NCBI GenBank assembly: GCA_020426085.1
Contig: JAGQQP010000056.1
Coordinates: 1-13,315, forward strand
DNA: 13,315 nt
Source: Planctomycetaceae bacterium
GTDB lineage: Bacteria > Planctomycetota > Planctomycetia > Planctomycetales > Planctomycetaceae
Direction: 5' to 3'
Shown here: positions 5,446-11,334 of the stretch, piece after piece
Layout of the letters: each line of letters starts with the position of its first letter
Numbering within the stretch: position 1 is the first letter of the stretch
Notes under the pieces: generated by a model
What the model was told of the DNA's origin: nothing
The model's input: only the letters and a program-made list of their open reading frames with translations
Database searches by the model: none
Made by a program: the position numbers and the translations under genes

Positions 5446-6981
5446 TTAAAACAGTCCGCGGACCATTTCCAGTATGGAAGAACTGACGGCAGAGGGGTCA
5501 TCGTAATGCCACATCGTACGGATGAGGTCATACATCATCAGACCACAGACGCTCATTAACAATGTTGAGATGCCTAATCCAACAAATGTTCCAACTCCCC
5601 ATTCCGCTTCAGGAGCTGCCATCGCTGCGCCGCGTCCGCCGCCAAAAGAAGCAGGTGCGACAAACTCGGCGTGGCTTTCACCACTCTGGAAAGAGTCATC
5701 AAAATCATCGTCGTCTGCGTCATAAATATCGTCGAAGTCATCTTCGTCATCGAAGACATCTGATATACCGTCATCGCTGGCGAAATCATCGTCGTCATCG
5801 AAAATCGCCGACTCACCTTCATCTTCATCCGAATCCAGAATGACAGAGCCTGACGAACCGCCGGCATCACCATCTTCATTCAGCATCAGTACGCTGGTGT
5901 CGGAATTGGAATCTTCCAGGTCAAAACTGCTGTCGGCGAAATCATCGTCGTCATCCAGTGCTGGAATTTCCATGGTTGCATCTTTTCCGCCGCCAGTTGC
6001 CATCATCGGAGAAGTCTGCTCATCATCCTCTACGTCAAATGGTTCCAGGGAGATCCCGCTGTCGGCGGTGATGGAAATGTCACTGCCGGTATCATCCTGC
6101 AGGGAAAGGCCGCTGGCATCGTCACCGACGAGAGAAATACCGCTCTCATCTGCTGATTCCAGAGAGATGCCACTGTCCAGCGGACCTGCCAGAGAAATAC
6201 CGCTGTCTGATGCTAATGAGATGCCACTGTCTTCTGCCAGTGAAAGCCCGCTGTCTTCAGCGAGGATCGATGATTCGGCGTTGTCATCAGAAACCAGGGC
6301 TACATCGCTGTCACTGCCCAGATCGAAGTCTTCTCCAATCAGAGCTACATCGCTTTCGCTGCCCATCGGACTGGATTCGTCTGCGACGAGTTTCACATCG
6401 CTGTCACTGCCTGCATCCAGATCCAGGATTTCAAAGTCCGGTTCAGAGTCACCTTCCACCAGTTTGACATCGCTGTCACTGCCCAGGTCGATACTTGAAT
6501 CGTCGGTCAGGCGCACATCGCTGTCTGAATCTTCGCCGACGGCAACCAGTTCCGGTTCGCTGTCCAGCTGCAGATCGTCACCATCGTCAATGACGAGTCG
6601 TACATCACTGTCGGAACTACTGAGTTCGACAGGCTCATCATCGTCATCGTGTACGCTGCCACGGATCACAGTTGCCTGCTCGCCGACTTCATCTTCATCA
6701 ATGACGCTATCCGATTCCAGAGTCATATCGTCGTCGTCGAGAATGGCAGAGTCGAACAGGTCATCGTCTTCCAGGTCTTCATTATTGAACAGCGGAATCG
6801 CTGGATCGGAATCCGCCTGACGGGTACGTCCCAGTTCTTCTACATCCTCCATGCGAAATTTCCAGGCACCTCTGTCGGCAAAACCGCGAATATCTCCCGC
6901 TTCTCGCAAGCGGTTCAATTCTTCTTTTTCCATGCCCAGCTCGGCGGCGGCTTCTTCGAGGTTCAGATATTTTTTGGCCAT
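5446..6981 (-). CDS. Membrane-anchored helix-turn-helix protein with long acidic repeat linker
   Basis: The 511-residue protein has three parts. Residues 1-55 (YLNLEEAAAELGMEKEEL onward) match the excisionase/MerR-like helix-turn-helix (HTH_17 type) with the typical wing GAWKFRMEDVEEL. Residues 56-440 are extremely rich in Asp, Glu and Ser and probably disordered. They hold six copies of S-D/E-S-D-V-x-L between 122 and 230, then eight copies of a DSGISL-type motif between 243 and 312, then Asp/Phe runs such as DDDDDF. Residues 463-486 (VGTFVGLGISTLLMSVCGLM then MYDL) form one membrane helix, and about 25 residues follow. There is no signal peptide, so the N-terminal domain should face the cytoplasm. 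Similar proteins occur in planctomycetes, but I know of no established function. A role in membrane-tethered DNA binding is inference; the domain could also bind protein. Ribosome binding site GGAG lies 10 bases before the ATG. Confidence 0.8.
   Translation of the reverse strand: MAKKYLNLEEAAAELGMEKEELNRLREAGDIRGFADRGAWKFRMEDVEELGRTRQADSDPAIPLFNNEDLEDDDLFDSAILDDDDMTLESDSVIDEDEVGEQATVIRGSVHDDDDEPVELSSSDSDVRLVIDDGDDLQLDSEPELVAVGEDSDSDVRLTDDSSIDLGSDSDVKLVEGDSEPDFEILDLDAGSDSDVKLVADESSPMGSESDVALIGEDFDLGSDSDVALVSDDNAESSILAEDSGLSLAEDSGISLASDSGISLAGPLDSGISLESADESGISLVGDDASGLSLQDDTGSDISITADSGISLEPFDVEDDEQTSPMMATGGGKDATMEIPALDDDDDFADSSFDLEDSNSDTSVLMLNEDGDAGGSSGSVILDSDEDEGESAIFDDDDDFASDDGISDVFDDEDDFDDIYDADDDDFDDSFQSGESHAEFVAPASFGGGRGAAMAAPEAEWGVGTFVGLGISTLLMSVCGLMMYDLIRTMWHYDDPSAVSSSILEMVRGLF
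6046..6618 (-). repeat. Two consecutive short-motif repeat arrays in the acidic linker
   Basis: The first array (6292-6618) encodes six copies of SDSDVRLV/SDSDVKLV/SESDVAL/SDSDVALV at residues 122-230, spaced 15 to 30 residues apart. The second (6046-6255) encodes eight copies of DSGISL and close variants (DSGLSL, ESGISL, ASGLSL, GSDISI) at residues 243-312, spaced 8 to 10 residues apart. At DNA level this appears as repeated ATCGCTGTCACTGCC and ATGCCACTGTC-like strings on the plus strand. Confidence 0.85.
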
Positions 6982-7409
6982 GGTGGCACGACTCCAACAT
7001 CATTGATGTAAATTAGGAATTGAGGATGTGTGTTAATCGTCATCGGACAACTGGCTGGGGAATTTCAGTCCTTTCAAACTTGAAACACGTTAGCCAGAGG
7101 CCTTTGCGAAGAACTTGCGGGTTCTATTAATCGTATCAACCATTCCAGAGGCTTCTCCGGAAATACTGATCAGAACCGGAACCAGGGATCAAGAAGTTCT
7201 TCCAGATCCCCCAGTTTTCTATCTTTAATTCTAAATTAGAACTGATCCGTTGCAAGTACCATCTTGTTGAATGGCCTATTCTTAAGCAACTATTTAAGTC
7301 CCAAACCATATGTTCACTTTGTTGTGGCTGAAGTTTCTTAAAACAAATCGATTAAACGGGTTATATCGCGCCCGACTTATCTGGTCGTGAATGAAGACCT
7401 GCTGACTGG
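6982..7409. other. Intergenic region with several palindromes, no gene
   Basis: The 428 bases between the PspA-like and helix-turn-helix genes show no coding frame I can support. They contain TTTCAAacTTGAAA (7072-7085) nested in CTGGCT/AGCCAG (7051-7056 and 7092-7097), a hairpin GGGATC/GATCCC with inner AAGAAgTTCTT (7185-7210), and TTCTAAaTTAGAA (7229-7241). No stem has a T-run in either direction, so they look more like operator or leader structures than terminators. The promoter of the helix-turn-helix gene should lie here, but I cannot place it. Confidence 0.45.
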
Positions 7410-7964
7410 TTATTGGCCCAGTTCACGCTTTAATTCAGCCAGTTCTGAATCGATCTGTTCTGAGCGGGAGGGGGTCAGTGGTGACTCGGTTTCAGCGGGA
7501 TTCGGTGCGATTTGTGCCGATGTTGCTGACAGTCCGGCTTGTTCTGTTAATTCCAGCTGCTTGCGTCGGGCTTCTGCTAATCTGGCTTCCAGAGCATGCA
7601 GGGTCGTGGTCAAATGCTCGCAGGTTGCGACGGCAGCCCGGTGCTGCTGCTCCAGACCGGCTTTCAGATCTTCTACTTCCTGTTTGCGCACCAGCGAGTT
7701 GCGTGCTTCTGTTTCATCACCTGTTCCCAAGGCGTTTTTCGCTGCTTCTTTCCACTGGAAGATCTGACGTTCATAATCAGCCAGTTCCTGCTGAATCGCC
7801 TGTTCATTCGAAGTTGCGGTTTTCACGCTGCGGTTGGCACCTGCGATCCCTTCTTTCATTTCAGAGATAATCTGTTCGATCTCTTTAACGGGGTCTTCCG
7901 CATTATTCAGCAGGTGAGTCAAATTACAGGTAACAATGTCAGTGAGCCGACTGAAATAGCTCAT
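7410..7964 (-). CDS. PspA/IM30-family coiled-coil protein
   Basis: From the chosen start the protein has 184 residues and opens with MSYFSRLTDIVTCNLTHLLN then AEDPVKEIEQIISEM, very close to the PspA/IM30 (Vipp1) N terminus: a short amphipathic helix that binds membrane lipid, then the conserved AEDP. Residues 25-142 are a long charged helical hairpin (coiled coil) rich in Glu, Gln, Lys and Ala. The C-terminal part is shorter than in typical members of about 220 residues and includes a Pro/Ser/Thr linker (143-167) before a last helix. Family members assemble on the inner membrane and protect it under envelope stress. An upstream in-frame ATG at 7986-7988 would add eight residues, but 7964 has GGAG 8 bases in front and gives the family's usual N terminus. 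It follows the sigma factor gene by 127 bases with its own likely promoter. Confidence 0.82.
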   Translation of the reverse strand: MSYFSRLTDIVTCNLTHLLNNAEDPVKEIEQIISEMKEGIAGANRSVKTATSNEQAIQQELADYERQIFQWKEAAKNALGTGDETEARNSLVRKQEVEDLKAGLEQQHRAAVATCEHLTTTLHALEARLAEARRKQLELTEQAGLSATSAQIAPNPAETESPLTPSRSEQIDSELAELKRELGQ

Positions 7965-8077
7965 CCCCTCTACTCCGTACTGTTGCATGTGTTAGTGAAA
8001 AGAAAGCGATTCTGCTGGCCCGCGGGAGTCAACGCAGATTGCTTCGATCAGGTTCATATCTTTTTGAGAATCTCTTT

Positions 8078-8086
8078 ATTATATCA
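8078..8086 (-). promoter_or_regulatory. Extended -10 promoter for the PspA-like gene
   Basis: On the minus strand the sequence reads TGATATAAT (complement of 8078-8086), a perfect extended -10 element of the TGnTATAAT form. No good -35 is present at 17 bases, which is tolerable for extended -10 promoters. It lies immediately after the sigma factor stop (8092-8094) and would give a leader of about 107 bases before the ATG at 7964, so the PspA-like gene can be transcribed separately from the sigma gene. Confidence 0.5.
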
Positions 8087-8091
8087 GTAAC

Positions 8092-8679
8092 TTAAGTTTT
8101 TTGAGGGCCCGTAACACCCAACAAGGTTAATTTCTCTCGCAGTTTTTCCCGGGCCAGCCGCAGTCGACTTTTAGCTGTGGCCAGATTCGTTTCCATCACC
8201 TCCGCGACTTCATTCAGTGTCAGTTCTGAATAGTGATGCAATGTGAATGTTAAACGCTGGTCTTCCGGGATTGTTGTCAGCAGTTCATCGACAATCAATG
8301 CCAGTTCTTTGACATTGGCTTTCTCTTCCGGCGAGACGACTTCACTGGCCAGGCGGTTGAGTGAATCGTCTTCATCTGCCTGCTTACCTGTATAGGCTTT
8401 GATCAAGGCATCGTGTGACTGGCGTCGGATATTGTCAATCAGCAGGTTGCGGGCCACCCGGTACATCCAGCCCCGGAAACGTCCCTGCGGCAGATAATCC
8501 CACGACTGGTTATAGACGCGCAACAGTGTTTCCTGAGACAGGTCTTCGGAAAGCTGGGAGTCTCTGGTATTTCTGAAAAAAAAACCGATCAGCGGGCCCT
8601 GATATTTCTCAACCAGTTCATCAAACGCGCGCAGCTCACCACTTTGAATTCGAATCATCAGTTGATCGTCTTCTGTCAT
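8092..8679 (-). CDS. ECF-type RNA polymerase sigma factor
   Basis: The 195-residue protein has both ECF sigma domains and nothing else. Region 2 (about 18-86) contains FDELVEKYQGPLIGFFFR, DLSQETLLRVY (46-56), the part that binds core polymerase, and RGWMYRVARNLLIDNIRRQ (69-87), the part that melts and reads the -10. Region 4 (about 128-184) contains LLTTIPEDQRLTFTLHHYSE and the helix-turn-helix LTLNEVAEVMETNLATAKSR (153-172), which reads the -35. The length is typical. No region 3 or region 1.1 is present. No anti-sigma factor gene is adjacent on either side, which is unusual for an ECF factor but common in planctomycete groups. AGGAA lies 8 bases before the ATG. I cannot identify an autoregulatory promoter upstream. 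It drives selective transcription, of which the neighbouring PspA-like gene is one guess. Confidence 0.92.
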   Translation of the reverse strand: MTEDDQLMIRIQSGELRAFDELVEKYQGPLIGFFFRNTRDSQLSEDLSQETLLRVYNQSWDYLPQGRFRGWMYRVARNLLIDNIRRQSHDALIKAYTGKQADEDDSLNRLASEVVSPEEKANVKELALIVDELLTTIPEDQRLTFTLHHYSELTLNEVAEVMETNLATAKSRLRLAREKLREKLTLLGVTGPQKT

Positions 8680-8919
8680 GGTGAAGTTCCTGTTACGAAA
8701 CCGGCGAATTCTTTCGGACCGGAATGGATCTTAACGCAGCAATCTGCAGTGACTTTCTAATATTGTGATCAGATATCCTGTAGAAATCACCTCTAAACCG
8801 CTAACATTCCAGTGTTGGTTCACATTTGATGGAATTCAACTCTCCAATTCGTAAAAAACATGATTCTTAGTTGAATCAGTAGAAAATCAGGTCGAGTCAG
8901 GCGGGATGAAACAGCTTCG
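8680..8919. other. Divergent region between sigma factor and LarA-like genes
   Basis: The 240 bases should hold the start signals of both genes. I see a short inverted repeat TGATTC/GAATCA (8861-8866 and 8873-8878) and GTGAT/ATCAC (8765-8769 and 8785-8789), but no well-formed promoter pair. Near its right end a five-codon reading frame leads into the LarA-like start, described separately. Confidence 0.35.
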
Positions 8920-8923
8920 ATGA
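8906..8923 (+). promoter_or_regulatory. Five-codon leader frame overlapping the LarA-like start (ATGA)
   Basis: ATG AAA CAG CTT CGA TGA encodes MKQLR, and its stop codon overlaps the start codon of the next gene as ATGA at 8920-8923. The LarA-like gene has no recognisable ribosome binding site of its own: the only purine-rich stretches (GAG at 8894-8896, AGGCGGG at 8899-8905) are better placed for the ATG at 8906. Translation of the long gene by termination and reinitiation is therefore possible. It may also be chance. Confidence 0.35.
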
Positions 8924-10155
8924 CGGAAACGGTCAAAATAGAATTGAAATATGGTTTTGACGGCTCATTTCAATGTGAAATCGATTCCGAGCGTCTGATC
9001 CATTATCACCAGGCGCCAGACAGCATTGAAAATGTCGCAGCCCGGATGCAGCAGGTTTTGAACGCTCCGCTCGAATTGCCGCCTCTGGATCTGGCGATTG
9101 TGCCAGGAGATAAAATCACAATTGCCGTTGATTATCAGGCGCCGGCTGCTGCCGAAATCATTAACGCGGTCTGGGACTATTTCAATGAGTGTGGAATCGA
9201 AGCCGGTGATGTGACCATTCTGCAGACACCTTCAGAATCGAGTGAGTTGCAGGAGAAATTAAAAGCAGCTGTGAACTCTGAACTGCAGGAGCAGGCGTCG
9301 TGGGTGATTCATGAACCGGAATCCCAGGAAGCCGTCGGCTACCTGGGTACTTCAGCCGGAGGAGAGCGAATTTATCTGTCGCGGCATCTGCTCGAAGCGG
9401 ATTTCATTTTGCCAATTGAAAAAGTCGGCTTTGATCCCCTGATTGGCTATGCGGGTGGCGGTAGTTCGATCTACCCGGGCTTTTCTACGCAGGAAGCTAT
9501 TATCAAAAGTCGCGGACAGTCACACCGCGAACTGACTCCTGCCGAAAGTCGTCCCTTACGCCAGCTGATTGACGAGGTTGGCTGGATGCTGGGGCTGCAG
9601 TACAGTCTGCAGGTCATCCCCGCCGGTGGTCAGTCCGTCGCAGAAATTGTCTTTGGCAGCCTCGAAGCCAGCTTCCGCAAAGCAAAACAGTTACTGGATG
9701 AGTACTGGAAGCTGGAACCGGAATACAAATCGGAGATGGTGATCATTGCCGTCGAGGACGGTCCTACCGGCCATCAGTGGAATCAGCTGGGAAGTGTTCT
9801 GGAGACTGCCCGTAATCTGGTGACACAGGATGGGCGTATTGTTTTACTGACACAGATCGAAGCCGAGCTCGGCGAAGGGTTGCAGATTCTGTCCCGCTGC
9901 CATGAACCACTGGATGCCATCAAGCCTTTGCGTGACAGTCAACCTGGAGACCTTCTGGCAGCAACACAGCTGGCGTTAGCCGGAGACTGGGCACTGATCT
10001 GTCTGCTCAGTAAAGTCAGTAGCGATGATGTGGAAGATTTATTCGTCATTCCACTGGAGGATGAAGCTGAAGTACACCGACTTCTGCAGACAGACGAGAC
10101 CGTGTCTGTCATTGCCTCGGCACAGTATGCCTACGGACATTTGAAACAGGAATAA
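8920..10155 (+). CDS. LarA/DUF2088-like protein lacking the racemase active-site residues
   Basis: The 411-residue protein follows the LarA (nickel-pincer lactate racemase) fold family. The N-terminal domain keeps a strand and Asp in KITIAVDYQAP (65-75). The middle has YLGTSAGGERIYLSRHLLEAD (141-161), then GYAGGGSSIYPGF (176-188), matching the LarA stretch LGxTxxGxPVxVN...AD, then GYSGGAKxxxxG. The C-terminal domain (240-411) retains VEDGPTGHQWNQLGSVLETA (278-297). Lining up with Lactobacillus plantarum LarA from memory, D72 is kept as D71, but R75 is A74, H108 is E106, H174 is D172, and K184, which carries the cofactor, is S182. It is therefore probably not an active nickel-pincer enzyme. 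Its role is unknown. There is no signal peptide. The gene starts without its own ribosome binding site and ends directly against the convergent oxidoreductase gene. Confidence 0.72.
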   Translation: MTETVKIELKYGFDGSFQCEIDSERLIHYHQAPDSIENVAARMQQVLNAPLELPPLDLAIVPGDKITIAVDYQAPAAAEIINAVWDYFNECGIEAGDVTILQTPSESSELQEKLKAAVNSELQEQASWVIHEPESQEAVGYLGTSAGGERIYLSRHLLEADFILPIEKVGFDPLIGYAGGGSSIYPGFSTQEAIIKSRGQSHRELTPAESRPLRQLIDEVGWMLGLQYSLQVIPAGGQSVAEIVFGSLEASFRKAKQLLDEYWKLEPEYKSEMVIIAVEDGPTGHQWNQLGSVLETARNLVTQDGRIVLLTQIEAELGEGLQILSRCHEPLDAIKPLRDSQPGDLLAATQLALAGDWALICLLSKVSSDDVEDLFVIPLEDEAEVHRLLQTDETVSVIASAQYAYGHLKQE

Positions 10156-11139
10156 TCAGGTCACCGGCAGACTCGCTGATTTTAAGACCGTTTCCTGAAC
10201 GTCGTAGTCATGCTGGTAAGAAAAGTCGATATCTTTTTCCCGTCGGATAATCTTCGCCATATCTGCGACATCATCTATGTAACGCGTGTAACCTGGGAAC
10301 GAAATTTCCTGTTGGCCTTTACGGTATTTTCCTTTTGCCTGGGAAAGTGTCAGGCTGGCAGATGGTTTGCCAAACGGTTGCAGGTGGAAGGTGCCTTCCG
10401 AACCACAGACCACAATATGACGACGATCGAATCCCTGGACTTCATTGCAACTCGTTTTTACCGTTGCCAGTGCCCGCGGATAACTGAAAACTGCCAGCAT
10501 GTTATCCTGGAGACGATCATCAATGTCAGAGGCATGCTGTGCGAACGGTGTCACCTGGTCAGGGCGACCCAGAATCTGTACGACCAGATCAATCACATGA
10601 CACGCCAGCTCGAACATCATGCCTCCCGGTTGCGGTTCGAGTTGTTTACGGCTGGCGGCATCCATCTTTTTACTGATGACGGTGTGCACTTCAAACGGCT
10701 CTCCGAGCCAGCCTTTCTGTAGCAGATCGCGCAGGAGAACAATTCCCGGGTTATATCGATACATATATCCCATCTGCAGCAGCAGGTGTTTCTGCGCTGC
10801 CTGATCCAGAATGCGTTTGAAATGAGGTAGTGATAAACCCGCGGGTTTATCCAGGTGAATATGTTTACCGGCTGCAATGCAGATCTCCGCGGTTGGCAGC
10901 AGGTCAGGGACCAGGGTCTCCACGGCAACCGCCTGCAGTCCGTCGATGTTGAGTAACTGTTCCTGTGTCAGGAATGGCAGGTCTTTATAGACACCCGTTG
11001 AAGCGGCATAAGCTCGCAGCTTTTCATCGGGCTCGACGACGCCGACCACTTCAAATTCGTCCGACTGTCGAAATGCCTGCATTTTTCCACCCGCGTGCGG
11101 ATGCCCCACTCCAATCTGCCCAACTTTAACTTTCTTCAC
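10156..11139 (-). CDS. Gfo/Idh/MocA-family NAD(P)-dependent oxidoreductase
   Basis: From the chosen GTG start the protein has 327 residues. It opens with the Rossmann dinucleotide fold: VKKVKVGQIGVGHPHAGGK, with GxGxxH at 9-14, followed by EVVGVVEPDEK, where the acidic residue at the end of strand 2 contacts the cofactor ribose. HLDKPAGLSL (95-104) holds the family's catalytic-region KP motif (DKP for EKP). The C-terminal domain carries GGMMFELACHVIDLVVQILG, whose histidine at 181 is the usual catalytic position. Members oxidise, reduce or dehydrate sugars, inositols or sugar acids with NAD(P). The substrate is unknown. I chose the GTG at 11137-11139 because GAGGAA lies 7 bases in front and the fold begins at once. 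An in-frame ATG at 11193 would add 18 residues without family resemblance and lacks a ribosome binding site. No signal peptide is visible. Its stop touches that of the LarA-like gene. Confidence 0.88.
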   Translation of the reverse strand: MKKVKVGQIGVGHPHAGGKMQAFRQSDEFEVVGVVEPDEKLRAYAASTGVYKDLPFLTQEQLLNIDGLQAVAVETLVPDLLPTAEICIAAGKHIHLDKPAGLSLPHFKRILDQAAQKHLLLQMGYMYRYNPGIVLLRDLLQKGWLGEPFEVHTVISKKMDAASRKQLEPQPGGMMFELACHVIDLVVQILGRPDQVTPFAQHASDIDDRLQDNMLAVFSYPRALATVKTSCNEVQGFDRRHIVVCGSEGTFHLQPFGKPSASLTLSQAKGKYRKGQQEISFPGYTRYIDDVADMAKIIRREKDIDFSYQHDYDVQETVLKSASLPVT

Positions 11140-11146
11140 GGCGGTC

Positions 11147-11152
11147 TTCCTC
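11147..11152 (-). promoter_or_regulatory. Ribosome binding site that favours the GTG start of the oxidoreductase
   Basis: GAGGAA on the minus strand (complement of 11147-11152) is 7 bases upstream of GTG at 11139-11137. The alternative ATG at 11193 has no comparable element, so this site decides the start. Confidence 0.65.
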
Positions 11153-11234
11153 ACAGGAGATTTCAGGTGTTCCGGATTCGACTTTGATCTCATTTCGCAG
11201 TCGGCGGGAATTCATTCTTCGAGCAACGCCAGCC

Positions 11235-11263
11235 ATGACAGGGAACAGGCAGAAGCTTAGAAT
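11235..11263 (+). promoter_or_regulatory. Probable promoter of the sulfatase-MarC unit
   Basis: ATGACA (11235-11240) matches the -35 consensus TTGACA at five of six bases, and TAGAAT (11258-11263) matches TATAAT at five of six, with an ideal 17-base spacer. Transcription would begin near 11270, about 65 bases before the sulfatase ATG. Confidence 0.6.
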
Positions 11264-11274
11264 AGTCAATAGAC

Positions 11275-11290
11275 TTTGATCGTAATCAAA
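11275..11290. promoter_or_regulatory. 16-base palindrome just after the predicted start point (possible operator)
   Basis: TTTGAT (11275-11280) and ATCAAA (11285-11290) are exact reverse complements around CGTA. The element would lie at about +5 to +20 of the predicted sulfatase transcript and within the divergent region shared with the oxidoreductase gene. This placement suits a repressor site, but no regulator is identified. Confidence 0.5.
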
Positions 11291-11334
11291 CAAGACCGCA
11301 AAAACCACTCCTTTTCATCCTGGAAGGAAATCAG

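Noticed and set aside
5840..6820. Long plus-strand open frame (326 codons, Ser-rich) opposite the acidic HTH protein gene
   Set aside because: It is the antisense of GAT/GAC/GAA/TCx-rich codons, which rarely yields stops in that frame. The protein is low-complexity Ser/Arg/Leu with no domain, while the minus strand has a recognisable HTH and membrane helix.
7340..7400. Short CGGG/CCCG stem followed by TTT on the minus strand, considered as terminator of the PspA-like gene
   Set aside because: Only four base pairs with a ten-base loop and a broken T-run; too weak to call.
7387..8090. Plus-strand frames opposite the PspA-like gene
   Set aside because: They are shadows. The minus strand shows the conserved family N terminus (FSRLTDI, AEDP) and a coiled-coil pattern.
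105..8878. The 12-base string TTAGTTGAATCA occurs at 8867-8878 and in reverse complement at 106-117
   Set aside because: A shared 12-base match on either strand is expected several times by chance in 13 kb, so it is not evidence of a common operator.
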